Shown: positions 33,257-41,539 of the stretch, in pieces
Numbering within the stretch: the first letter of the stretch is position 1
Layout: each line of letters begins with the position of its first letter
DNA from: Sporocytophaga sp.
Lineage (GTDB): Bacteria; Bacteroidota; Bacteroidia; Cytophagales; Cytophagaceae
Direction: 5' to 3'
Assembly: GCF_017745095.1 (NCBI RefSeq)
Contig: NZ_JAGHZZ010000001.1
Span: forward strand, 558,001 to 622,000
Length of the DNA stretch: 64,000 nt
The notes under the pieces: generated by a model
What the model was told of the DNA's origin: nothing
Databases searched by the model: none
Seen by the model: the letters and a program-made list of their open reading frames with translations, nothing else
Translations under genes and position numbers: made by a program

Positions 33257-33832
33257 TTGAACAAGGACCCAGAAATATTAGCAAGTATAAAGTCTGGCAA
33301 AAACAGTCAGGTGTTATCCTATTTGTATGAAACTACCTTACGGAAAGTAAGACATTATATTCTTACTCATGGAGGAAATATGGATCAGGCAAGTGATATA
33401 TTTCAGGATGCAGTGATTATCTTGTTTAATCAGGTCAGAAAAGGTAAGTTTGATGAAAGACATGCGATTGATGCGTTTGTTTATACAGTAGCAAAAAACC
33501 TTTGGCTGAATAAGTTGCGGGATGAGAAACGGATTTCAAACTACGAAGATATGACTATCTTTGAAGTCGCAGAGTCAGGGAAAGATTCTCTCTCTGATCT
33601 CATTACAAAAGAACGATCTGCAGCTGTAAGTAAATTGTTCGGTCAGTTAAATGAAAAATGCAGAGAACTCCTTCATTATTACAATCATGAAGGACTGTCT
33701 ATGAAAGAGATAAGTGAAAAGCTGGGATATAATAATGAACAGGTTGCAAAGGCCAGTCATTATCGATGCAAGCAATCGCTTATAAATTTGATTAAAGGAA
33801 ATAAGTTACTGGAAAATCTTCTTAGAAATTGA
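33257..33832 (+). CDS. ECF sigma factor (module 1)
   Basis: A protein of 191 residues starting at a TTG; the next in-frame ATG would remove region 2. Region 2 has 'DQASDIFQDAVIILFNQV', and region 4 has 'LSMKEISEKLGYNNEQVAKA' followed by 'SHYRCKQSLINLIK'. It belongs to the Bacteroidota ECF type encoded beside a membrane anti-sigma factor. Its stop overlaps the TTG start of the next gene (TTGA), so translation is coupled and the two proteins are made together. Likely targets, by analogy with other ECF systems, are its own operon and the divergent SprF-like gene. The paralogue is at 47346. Confidence 0.9.
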   Translation: MNKDPEILASIKSGKNSQVLSYLYETTLRKVRHYILTHGGNMDQASDIFQDAVIILFNQVRKGKFDERHAIDAFVYTVAKNLWLNKLRDEKRISNYEDMTIFEVAESGKDSLSDLITKERSAAVSKLFGQLNEKCRELLHYYNHEGLSMKEISEKLGYNNEQVAKASHYRCKQSLINLIKGNKLLENLLRN

Positions 33833-34989
33833 GCACGGAACAGGAAAAATATCATTTGATAGATCGCTATCTGCGTGGAGAGCTTGCCGGAGAAGAGCTT
33901 GAAGATTTTACCAAAAATCTTTCTCATGATTCCAGTCTTGCGGAAGATGTTGCTTTTCAGGGTGAAGTAAATGAACTGATATCTGTAAATGCATATCACG
34001 AGCTTCGCAACCAGATGTCTGCAGATATTGCAAATATTGATAAAGGCACAGGCAATAAAGGTTTTAATAGAACCATTAGTGTCATATTGATTGCTGGTTT
34101 GTTATCAGTTGTCGGAGGATATTTTCTTCTTAAAGACAATGATAAAGGGACTTCCGGATTGTCAAAAAATGATAAGCAGGAATTGATCCATCCTGATAAT
34201 ATTCCTTCTACGAAGGTAACTGAGGCAGAGAACGGTAGTAATGCATTTGAAAATGAACAATCGGCAACTAGTAATAACAATAGCAAGAAGCCTTTAGAAA
34301 ATATAAAGGGGGATAAAACTGTTGAAATTCAGGATAATGCCCAGGCAATAAGTAAAAATAAAGTTGCTGCGGATACTGTTGTATCCCCTGGTCAATCTGC
34401 TACTATCAATGAGACTAACAAAGCAGTTAAGGAACCTGTTTCAACTATAACTGATAAGCCGGAAATAAATGCAGACCCTTGTGCAAAAGCAGTTATTAAA
34501 GCAAGATGGACAACATCAGATGCGTGTCAGGCAAGAAATGACGGAAAGATCGAAATTGATGAAAGTCTAATCCAGGGAGGAGAAGAACCTTATAGAATTG
34601 ATCTTTATTCTGGAAATCAGAAAGTTGATCCTTCAGATCTGGATCGTTTATATTCAGGTAATTACACACTCAAAATTACGGATGTTAATGGCTGTCTGGG
34701 TAAATGGAACATTAAGCTGGCAGAAAAAAGCTGTCAGCCTGTAGGTGTTTCGTTCTCGCCTGCTCAGGGAGAGACATGGGCATTTAGTGGGAATGACAGG
34801 AATAGTTATTATCTTAGCATATATAACCAGGCCGGACAAATGATATTTAAATCATCCTTATTGTCAGGTGTCTATGAATGGTCCGGTATTAGCAATGCCG
34901 GTTCCATGGTAGAAACGGGCTTTTATGTTTATGTGGTAGAATATACCAATGGTAAAAGGGAGAACGGTCAGATAACAGTGATCAGATAA
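33829..34989 (+). CDS. trans-envelope anti-sigma factor with Cys-rich SprB-like domain and type-B-like CTD (module 1)
   Basis: A protein of 386 residues from a TTG overlapping the sigma stop. Parts in order: cytoplasmic anti-sigma head (1-70; 'IDRYLRGELAGEELEDF' is the typical first helix pair), one membrane helix (82-101), an Asn/Ser/Lys/Glu-rich linker of about 110 residues, a four-Cys domain with 'GGEEPYRIDLYSG' and 'LYSGNYTLKITDVNGC' (about 217-305, like a SprB repeat), and a CTD-like end (about 306-386) with 'YNQAGQMIF', 'GFYVYVVEY' and the final ITVIR. That ending matches type-B T9SS CTDs. The linker is long enough to cross the periplasm. Its stop overlaps the next start (TAATG). I infer that it senses the state of the outer membrane or of T9SS export and releases the sigma factor. 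Confidence 0.8.
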   Translation: MSTEQEKYHLIDRYLRGELAGEELEDFTKNLSHDSSLAEDVAFQGEVNELISVNAYHELRNQMSADIANIDKGTGNKGFNRTISVILIAGLLSVVGGYFLLKDNDKGTSGLSKNDKQELIHPDNIPSTKVTEAENGSNAFENEQSATSNNNSKKPLENIKGDKTVEIQDNAQAISKNKVAADTVVSPGQSATINETNKAVKEPVSTITDKPEINADPCAKAVIKARWTTSDACQARNDGKIEIDESLIQGGEEPYRIDLYSGNQKVDPSDLDRLYSGNYTLKITDVNGCLGKWNIKLAEKSCQPVGVSFSPAQGETWAFSGNDRNSYYLSIYNQAGQMIFKSSLLSGVYEWSGISNAGSMVETGFYVYVVEYTNGKRENGQITVIR

Positions 34990-36620
34990 TGAGCAGAATT
35001 TTTAAAAATCTAATAAAGCTAATAGGCATAACTTTGGCTCTGATATTTTCAGAGAATAAAGCCTATTGTCAGACTTTTATTCTGCCTGATACCAATTTCC
35101 GAAATGTTCTAATGTCTAGATATCCTTCTGTAATGACAGGAGACAAACTGAATATTTCTGCTGCAAATAGTTTCTTCTTTGATCTGATCATTACCAATGC
35201 CAATATATCTGATCTTACAGGTATTGAAAATTTTAGATCTGTATTTAAGATCGATGCTTCAAATAATAAGATTAAGACAGTCCCAAATCTTTCACCCATC
35301 ACCAATCTGGAATATATCTACCTGAACTTTAATCAGCTGACGAATGCTAATTTTGTTATAGGCAATACAAACCTTTTGCAGATTCAATTATATTATAATA
35401 ATCTCATATCTTTTCCTGAACTGCCTGGATTTACCAAGCTCCAGAAATTATTTCTGTCAGGTAATCAGATTTCAGGTATGTCAGGGTTGCAGTACCTTAC
35501 AGCTCTTGAAAACCTTCAGTTAGGTGTAAACAAGTTGGATAGTCTTCCTGATTTGTCAAAGAATACCAAGCTTACAGAATTGCATTGTGATCGTAATGGA
35601 CTTAAATACCTTAATGGTGCAGAAAAGATAAAAGGTTTGAAAGTTATTTATTGCTGGGGGAATGAGATTGAAGATCTTTCAAACTTAAACAAGATTACAA
35701 CTCTTGAAGAATTATATGCGGATTACAATTTGCTGACAACTCTTCCAGACTTATCTAATAAACCTTCTTTAAGAAAACTAGCTGTTAATAATAATAAATT
35801 GACATTTGAAGATCTCTTACCATTAACTCAATTGCCTGGATTTTCAAATTTTGCATATGCCCCTCAGGATTCCATTGGTGAAAGGGTTGAAAAGACAGTT
35901 AGATATCTTGAGCCAGTAAATTTTGCTGTGGATGAAGATGCAGGTTTAAGTGGAAATCAATATGCATGGTATAAGAATAATACTTTGATAGGTTCTGAGA
36001 CTTTGTCTGGATTGAATATTAGTAAAGCTAAACCTTCGGATGCGGGAGAATATAGAGCGGAAATTACTAACCCTGCGTTGCCATCATTGACACTTCAGCA
36101 CAGAGTTTGGAGAATTAATGTTGACAATTCTTGCATGGACATAAATTCATATGGATATAAAATTTTGAGTCAGGACTGTAAAGAAGGTACAGGTTTTAAA
36201 GTTGAGGTATCTACAGAAGGCTCTCAGCCTCCTATTACATACACTTTGAATATAGCAGGGACAAGTGATACGATTCACAGTGCTTCTGGCGTGTTTACAA
36301 ATATTCCCGCTGGCAATTACATGCTTCGTTTGAAAGATCAGAAGGGTTGCCGGATATTACTTGATACCCAGCTTACCATATACAAAGCATCTGATTGCGA
36401 TCCTGTGATATCTCCACTTGAAGGAGGACAACAAAGTTCATATTTTATCGATAAGCCAGGAGTTGCGAGAATACTTGATATGAATGGAAATATCATTCGT
36501 GAATTACTTGCTCCGGCAACTTGGGATGGGACGGGTTCAGGAGGTGAGATTGTAACTACAGGCTACTATGTTATCACTATAGATAATAAGAAGCTCACCA
36601 ATATTACGGTTGTGCGTTAA
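34989..36620 (+). CDS. secreted leucine-rich-repeat protein with the same Cys-rich domain and CTD as the anti-sigma factor
   Basis: A protein of 543 residues. Signal peptide (1-28, ending AYCQ), leucine-rich repeats (about 60-285; units such as 'LENLQLGVNKLDSLPDLS'), an Ig-like domain (about 295-380), a four-Cys SprB-like domain ('EGSQPPITYTL', 'IPAGNYMLRLKDQKGC') and a CTD ending ITVVR. The four Cys and the GG/PxxY and GxYxLxxxDxxGC spacings repeat those of the anti-sigma protein encoded just before it, with which it overlaps by 1 nt. It is a probable T9SS cargo shown on the surface, perhaps through the divergent SprF-like protein, and could bind the signal that reaches the anti-sigma factor. 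Confidence 0.85.
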   Translation: MSRIFKNLIKLIGITLALIFSENKAYCQTFILPDTNFRNVLMSRYPSVMTGDKLNISAANSFFFDLIITNANISDLTGIENFRSVFKIDASNNKIKTVPNLSPITNLEYIYLNFNQLTNANFVIGNTNLLQIQLYYNNLISFPELPGFTKLQKLFLSGNQISGMSGLQYLTALENLQLGVNKLDSLPDLSKNTKLTELHCDRNGLKYLNGAEKIKGLKVIYCWGNEIEDLSNLNKITTLEELYADYNLLTTLPDLSNKPSLRKLAVNNNKLTFEDLLPLTQLPGFSNFAYAPQDSIGERVEKTVRYLEPVNFAVDEDAGLSGNQYAWYKNNTLIGSETLSGLNISKAKPSDAGEYRAEITNPALPSLTLQHRVWRINVDNSCMDINSYGYKILSQDCKEGTGFKVEVSTEGSQPPITYTLNIAGTSDTIHSASGVFTNIPAGNYMLRLKDQKGCRILLDTQLTIYKASDCDPVISPLEGGQQSSYFIDKPGVARILDMNGNIIRELLAPATWDGTGSGGEIVTTGYYVITIDNKKLTNITVVR

Positions 36621-36655
36621 TATATTTGATTGAGGTGCTCAGGGTATTTAAATCT

Positions 36656-37153
36656 TTAATTTGTTTCCTTTCCTTCAAATAATTCAGCAAAGAATTTTTT
36701 TGATTTTATACTTTCCTCTTTAAAAGCACCCATTGAAAGTCCATATCCAAAAACATAAAACGGTAGAATAATTAAACTCCCAGGTTCAAACGAGCCTCTG
36801 GATATTTGTATATTTATCATAGCTGCAGCAATAGCGGAAACTCCACTAAGCCAAACAATCATGAATAAACAGACGAATATATCCATTCTCATTTTAATGT
36901 GTATAGAAGAGTGTTCAGTACCTTTTTCAATAGTTCCGGATATTATTGGTCTGAATGGGTTAGGATAACTTATAATTCTTCTTATGCCAAAAGATGTGCG
37001 ATCAATTTCCCCTTCATAAGGTTTGATTGGAGCCGGGCTCTATATAGAGCGGAATAATTTGGGAGATTCGGTTTTGGATCGAATTCTGTCTCTGATTTCT
37101 TTAACAGAAAGGTTGCTTTTTAGTCTGTAGTTTTAGTATGGTAAATATTTCAT
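36656..37153 (-). pseudogene. two-stop pseudogene of a small membrane protein
   Basis: One minus-strand frame from the ATG at 37153 to the TAA at 36656 reads as a coherent protein of about 165 codons, interrupted by TAA (37135-37133, after MKYLPY) and TAG (37042-37040). Between and after the stops it reads 'NYRLKSNLSVKEIRDRIRSK', then 'IKPYEGEIDRTSFGIRRIIS', then two membrane segments in the last 78 residues. I recognise this as a small two-TM protein family common in Bacteroidota ('G.I....F.I.R.I.Y.N.F.P...G.I'), with no known function. The open 78-codon ORF at its 3' end (36656-36892) is only the remnant. Confidence 0.75.
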
Positions 37154-37481
37154 TCGTATTCAATGCTGATGAAGCTTATGATTTTTTTAACAATATACAG
37201 CTGACTTTCAAAGTCCGATTATTCTTACATTTAGATCATCCTCTTTTAAAAGTATAATGTACATGCTGAGTTCATTTGCAATTAAGCGTGAGAAGATAAT
37301 AGACAGATAAAATAAAACCCTTTCCAGTTTACTTTATTTTGATTGCTGTGTAGATAAAGCTGTTCCATAAAATTGATTCCGGATTTTTAATTTAATCCAA
37401 TTTATAGTTATCGACATAATTTATTGTCGCAGATGGAATTACTAATGCTGTATTCAATACTCTACTTGAAATAAATATTAT
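37154..37481. other. upstream region of the GH10 xylanase gene
   Basis: No ORF. A dyad CGACA-TAATTTAT-TGTCG at 37412-37429 lies 53 nt before the start and could be a regulator site. The region must contain the xylanase promoter. Confidence 0.4.
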
Positions 37482-40400
37482 ATGAAAGAAAAAGGTTTAC
37501 TTATTCTTATCTTCCTGCTGGGGATCTTTACGTTTCTTCAGGGGCAAACATTAAATTATCCACCATCATGTTCCATCACAATGCCTCATAGTAATGCTTA
37601 TTTTAAGGCAGGTACAGATGTTGAGATCCACGTTTATTCTACAGATATTGGTAAATCGGCTAATAATGGTACAATAACAAAGGTTGAATTTTACAATGGT
37701 ACAACTCTCTTAGGACAAGCTACTACTCATACCAATTATACTTATAAATATGTCTGGGGCTGCGTTCCTGCAGGTACTTATACAATTAAGGCAAAAGCTA
37801 CAAACAGCAAAGGTGTTACATTTACTTCTGTAGGTGTTGTAATTACTGTAGGGACTGCGAATGTTACACAAAGAGGAATGAGTGCCTGCAAGGGCAAATA
37901 TCTTGCGAATATTATTCCAGGTGCACCACAAGTTAATTACAACACATACTGGAACGGTGTAACTGCAGAGAACAACTGCAAATGGGGACCTGTAGAAGGG
38001 ACCCGCGATCAGTTTAACTGGAATGGTGCGGATGTTTGCTACAACCATGCTAAGAATAATAATATGATGTTTCGTTACCATGCATTGATGTGGGCAAGTC
38101 AATATCCTTCTTGGTTTAAAAATTTAAATTCCGCAGATGCCAGAGCAGAAGCGCTTGAATACATGACAGCAGTTGCGCAAAGATTCCCTTTAGCGGATCA
38201 GGTGGATGTAATTAATGAGCAATTGTCAGGTCACCAGGCAGACAATCCGATCTTTGAAAGTTTACTCGGTGGTAAAGGAACTACAGGCTACGACTGGCAG
38301 ATATGGGTATTTACTCAGGCTCGTGCGTTGTTTCCAAATACAAAGCTGATTTTGAACGATTATGGTCTTGAAAACAATACCACTGCAATCAATAATATGT
38401 TAGGGTTGGTTAAAGCTCTTCGTGATAGAGGTTTGATAGACGGCTTCGGAACCCAGGCGCATTGCTTCAATGTCGATCAGACAAGTGCATCTCAGTTAAA
38501 ATCTGCAGTAGATTTGATGGCTACTGGTGGTGTGCCGGTTTTTGTCACGGAGTTAGACTTAAATGGTGGGGTTGAATCAGAAAGTAATAATACTCAACAA
38601 GAGTCAAGTTATAAGACTCACTTTCCTGTATACTGGGAACATCCTGCAGTAGCGGGCATAACGATTTGGGGATATATTACAGGTGCAACCTGGAAAACCG
38701 GAACTGGTCTTATGAGCAGCTCTGGGACCGAAAAACCGGCATTTACGTGGCTGAAGGGATATGTGTCAGGCAAAACAAGTGTGGGATATCCATCTTGTGC
38801 AACAGGGGCATGCACCAGCAACGGTGAATTGCCAAAAGTGGAACTAACAGGTCCTGCTAATAATACTACTTTTAAAGTTGGGGCAAATATTGCCCTTACA
38901 GCAACAGCGAGTGATAAAGACGGAAACATTACGAAAGTCGAGTTTTATAATGGTACAATCAAATTGGGAGAAGATGCGACAAGCCCTTACTCCTTTGACT
39001 GGAGCAATGTTGTGGAAGGGAACTATAAGCTTACTGCAATAGCTACCGACAATTCCGGAAATAAAGTTACTTCTACTGAAATATCAATAACAGTTGGGAA
39101 TCCAAGAACTCAGCTTATTACCAATGGAGAGTTCGACCAAAGTACAAGCGGTTGGGAAATTCAGAATAACAGCAGCGCTAGTGGAACAATGACTGTTATT
39201 ACTAATGGAAATATGTCAGGAACTAACTCTTTGAAAATATGCCCAGCTACTCCCGGTACTGAAGAATGGCATGTTCAGGTAAGACAAGCAACGCCAATAA
39301 TTGAAGGGAAAAACTATAAGGTGAACTTTATGGCTAAAGCTGATGCCGCAAGGACTATGACTGTAAGCATTCAACAGGACGCAGATCCTTATACTACTTA
39401 TTTCAGCAAATCGGTTGACCTTACTACAACAGCTCAGCTGTTCACATATGAATTCAATGCTACTGCCACTGATGCCATTGCAAAGTTGAAATTTTACGTT
39501 GGTATAAATTCAACTTGTATTGTAATCGATAAGGTTGAGGTAAGCGAAGGTAATTTTCAATTGGCAGCAGAAATTACAACTGCCGGAAGTACTACTGTTT
39601 GTGAAGGATCTTCTGTGGTGTTAAATGCAAATACTGGAACAGGCTATACCTACCAGTGGAAAAGGGATAATTCTGTAATTAATACTGCAACTTCTGCTTC
39701 TTATACAGCTACACAATCAGGAAGCTATTCAGTCACAGTTACAGCAAGCGGACAGTCAGTAGTATCAGATGCTATTGAGGTTAAGGTAAATGCAAAACCT
39801 CAATTACCAGGTGTAACATCACCAGTATTATATTGCCAGAATGCAAGTGCGACAGCACTCGCGGCAAATGGAACAGCTTTAAAGTGGTATACCGGATCTT
39901 CGAATGGGACTGGAGTTGGGACTGCTCCTATCCCTGTCACCGGTGCAGCGGGAACGACCAATCATTATGTTTCTCAAACTGTTAATGGATGTGAAAGCTC
40001 CAGGTCTCTTATCGCAGTGACGGTAAATGCATTGCCTCCCGCAGCAATATCAGCTACAGGCTCAACAACAGTAGTAGAGGGGAATAGTGTAGTGCTGAAT
40101 GCCAATGTCGGTACGGGCTTAAGTTACAAATGGTTTAAAGGTAGCACTCAAGTGGGAACAAATGCTTCCTATGCCACTACCACATCCGGAAGTTACTCTG
40201 TAGAAGTATATAATGATGCAGGATGCAAAGCGACTTCTGCCTCAACTGTTGTTACAGTCAACCCTAATCAACCTTCAGTAATCACTATTAATGCTCCTGT
40301 ATCCAATGAAAATATCATTGGCGGTGCCATCACCTACGATGTAACTGCAGAGGATCCGGATGGTACGATTACCAAGGTAGAGTATTATCTGGATGGTAAA

Positions 40401-40808
40401 CTGGTTGGTTCATCTTCGTCTTCACCATATGTATTTGAATACAAGAATGCAAGCCTAGGAAATCATGAGGTTTTGGTGAAAGTGACTGATAGCAATGGAG
40501 GAGTAACTACTTCAAGTACTGTGTCTCTGATTGTAAGTGTTACTACAGGGATGACTTCAGGTGGATATAAGGTCTTTACCGGAATCGTTCCGAATCCAAC
40601 AAGTGAGTCATTTAAAATTACTTCAAATACGGCCATAAAGCAGTTAAGGATTACAAATATCTATGGTGCAGAAGTAGAAGTATTGAATGAAATACCTGCA
40701 GATCAGACAAGCAATATTGGGCTTGACCTGAAAGGTGGAACATATCTTATGACGATAGAATATGTTTCCGGAAGTATAGAAGTTTCTAAACTTGTGAAGA
40801 TTCAATAA
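37482..40808 (+). CDS. GH10 endo-1,4-beta-xylanase, multidomain, T9SS-secreted
   Basis: Cuts the beta-1,4-xylan backbone outside the cell. The 1108 residues are arranged as signal peptide (1-22), Ig-like domain (about 25-125), GH10 barrel (about 130-430), Ig-like domain (about 450-540), CBM4/9-type carbohydrate-binding module (about 543-687, 'NGEFDQSTSGWEIQNN'), three or four Ig-like/PKD-like domains (about 690-1025), and a type-A CTD ('GIVPNPTSESFKI' to LVKIQ). The catalytic acid/base is Glu246 in DVINEQL and the nucleophile is Glu357 in FVTELDL. 'TAENNCKWGP' is the usual substrate-cleft motif with Asn/Lys. A terminator follows. The second Ig domain is nearly the same as the one in the GH30 gene, a sign of module exchange. 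Confidence 0.93.
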   Translation: MKEKGLLILIFLLGIFTFLQGQTLNYPPSCSITMPHSNAYFKAGTDVEIHVYSTDIGKSANNGTITKVEFYNGTTLLGQATTHTNYTYKYVWGCVPAGTYTIKAKATNSKGVTFTSVGVVITVGTANVTQRGMSACKGKYLANIIPGAPQVNYNTYWNGVTAENNCKWGPVEGTRDQFNWNGADVCYNHAKNNNMMFRYHALMWASQYPSWFKNLNSADARAEALEYMTAVAQRFPLADQVDVINEQLSGHQADNPIFESLLGGKGTTGYDWQIWVFTQARALFPNTKLILNDYGLENNTTAINNMLGLVKALRDRGLIDGFGTQAHCFNVDQTSASQLKSAVDLMATGGVPVFVTELDLNGGVESESNNTQQESSYKTHFPVYWEHPAVAGITIWGYITGATWKTGTGLMSSSGTEKPAFTWLKGYVSGKTSVGYPSCATGACTSNGELPKVELTGPANNTTFKVGANIALTATASDKDGNITKVEFYNGTIKLGEDATSPYSFDWSNVVEGNYKLTAIATDNSGNKVTSTEISITVGNPRTQLITNGEFDQSTSGWEIQNNSSASGTMTVITNGNMSGTNSLKICPATPGTEEWHVQVRQATPIIEGKNYKVNFMAKADAARTMTVSIQQDADPYTTYFSKSVDLTTTAQLFTYEFNATATDAIAKLKFYVGINSTCIVIDKVEVSEGNFQLAAEITTAGSTTVCEGSSVVLNANTGTGYTYQWKRDNSVINTATSASYTATQSGSYSVTVTASGQSVVSDAIEVKVNAKPQLPGVTSPVLYCQNASATALAANGTALKWYTGSSNGTGVGTAPIPVTGAAGTTNHYVSQTVNGCESSRSLIAVTVNALPPAAISATGSTTVVEGNSVVLNANVGTGLSYKWFKGSTQVGTNASYATTTSGSYSVEVYNDAGCKATSASTVVTVNPNQPSVITINAPVSNENIIGGAITYDVTAEDPDGTITKVEYYLDGKLVGSSSSSPYVFEYKNASLGNHEVLVKVTDSNGGVTTSSTVSLIVSVTTGMTSGGYKVFTGIVPNPTSESFKITSNTAIKQLRITNIYGAEVEVLNEIPADQTSNIGLDLKGGTYLMTIEYVSGSIEVSKLVKIQ

Positions 40809-40841
40809 TAAATAGTTGTTTTTTAAGTTGTTGTTTTTTGA

Positions 40842-40878
40842 GGGGTCATTCAGAGTTTTCGAATGATCCCTTTTTTTT
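40842..40878 (+). terminator. intrinsic terminator of the GH10 gene
   Basis: Stem GGGGTCATTC / GAATGATCCC (one G-T pair), loop AGAGTTTTC, followed by a run of eight T, 33 nt after the stop codon. Confidence 0.85.
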
Positions 40879-41157
40879 ATTTTGTTTTTTTGGATTGAAG
40901 TGGTCTTCTCGAGCGTTTTCAAGTTTGTATAAATTCCCAGTTCTTTTTTGAGCAATTACTCCTTTTAAAGCACATCTGATCTCATTCTGAAGATTAGGGA
41001 ACTATTTATTCTTAAGGAATAATATGCTGGGATTTTTATCTGTCAGATAAAAAAAAGCTTTTTTTAGTTATTTCTCCCTAAGTCCTATAGTTAAGGGAAC
41101 TATGTTTTTGTTAAAATCATTTTATATGTATTAACGAATCATAACTCTTTAATAGAA
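40879..41157. other. non-coding stretch before the DUF5752-like gene
   Basis: AT-rich. It contains a perfect short hairpin TTTTATCTG-T-CAGATAAAA at 41034-41052, followed by an A-run and a T-run, which could end a short transcript in either direction. No ORF is seen. Confidence 0.35.
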
Positions 41158-41415
41158 ATGTCTTTACAACAACTGACACCTGACAAATTCTTTTATTCCA
41201 ATGATGGAAAGGTATTCACCAGTATAGAAGAGCTTTATAAAGGCTTAAAAGAGATGAGTGAGGAAACCTTTATCTACCATGTAAATAAGGAAAAAAATGA
41301 TTTCTATAACTGGATTAAATATGTAGTTAATTACGACAGTTTTGCTAAATCTATACAGAAAGTAAAAACCAGATCTGGTTTCCTTAGAAAAGCCAAGGAG
41401 TTTGTTTCTGCTTAA
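41158..41415 (+). CDS. small DUF5752-like protein
   Basis: A protein of 85 residues, cytoplasmic and without a signal. The pattern 'FFYSNDGKVFTSIEELYKGL', 'MSEETFIYHVNKEKNDF' and 'WIKYVVNY' fits the DUF5752 family, a short domain of unknown function found in bacteria and archaea (recognised from memory, not searched). A weak hairpin AGCCTGTAA/TTACAGGCT follows at 41450-41470. The neighbours give no clue to the role. Confidence 0.65.
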   Translation: MSLQQLTPDKFFYSNDGKVFTSIEELYKGLKEMSEETFIYHVNKEKNDFYNWIKYVVNYDSFAKSIQKVKTRSGFLRKAKEFVSA

Positions 41416-41449
41416 GATTTTCTCAGATAATTCGGAAAATTATGCAAAC

Positions 41450-41470
41450 AGCCTGTAAATGTTACAGGCT
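41450..41470 (+). terminator. hairpin after the DUF5752-like gene
   Basis: Perfect 9-bp stem (AGCCTGTAA / TTACAGGCT) with a 3-nt loop, 35 nt after the stop codon. It lacks a clear T-run. Confidence 0.45.
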
Positions 41471-41539
41471 ATTACCATTTATGGGCTAACCATTTACTTT
41501 TGATGGGTGTAAGGGAATATATCCAAAATCTCGTAATCG

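Noticed and set aside
36656-36892. Independent 78-residue membrane protein gene
   Set aside because: The coherent upstream sequence beyond its ATG shows that it is the 3' part of a pseudogene.
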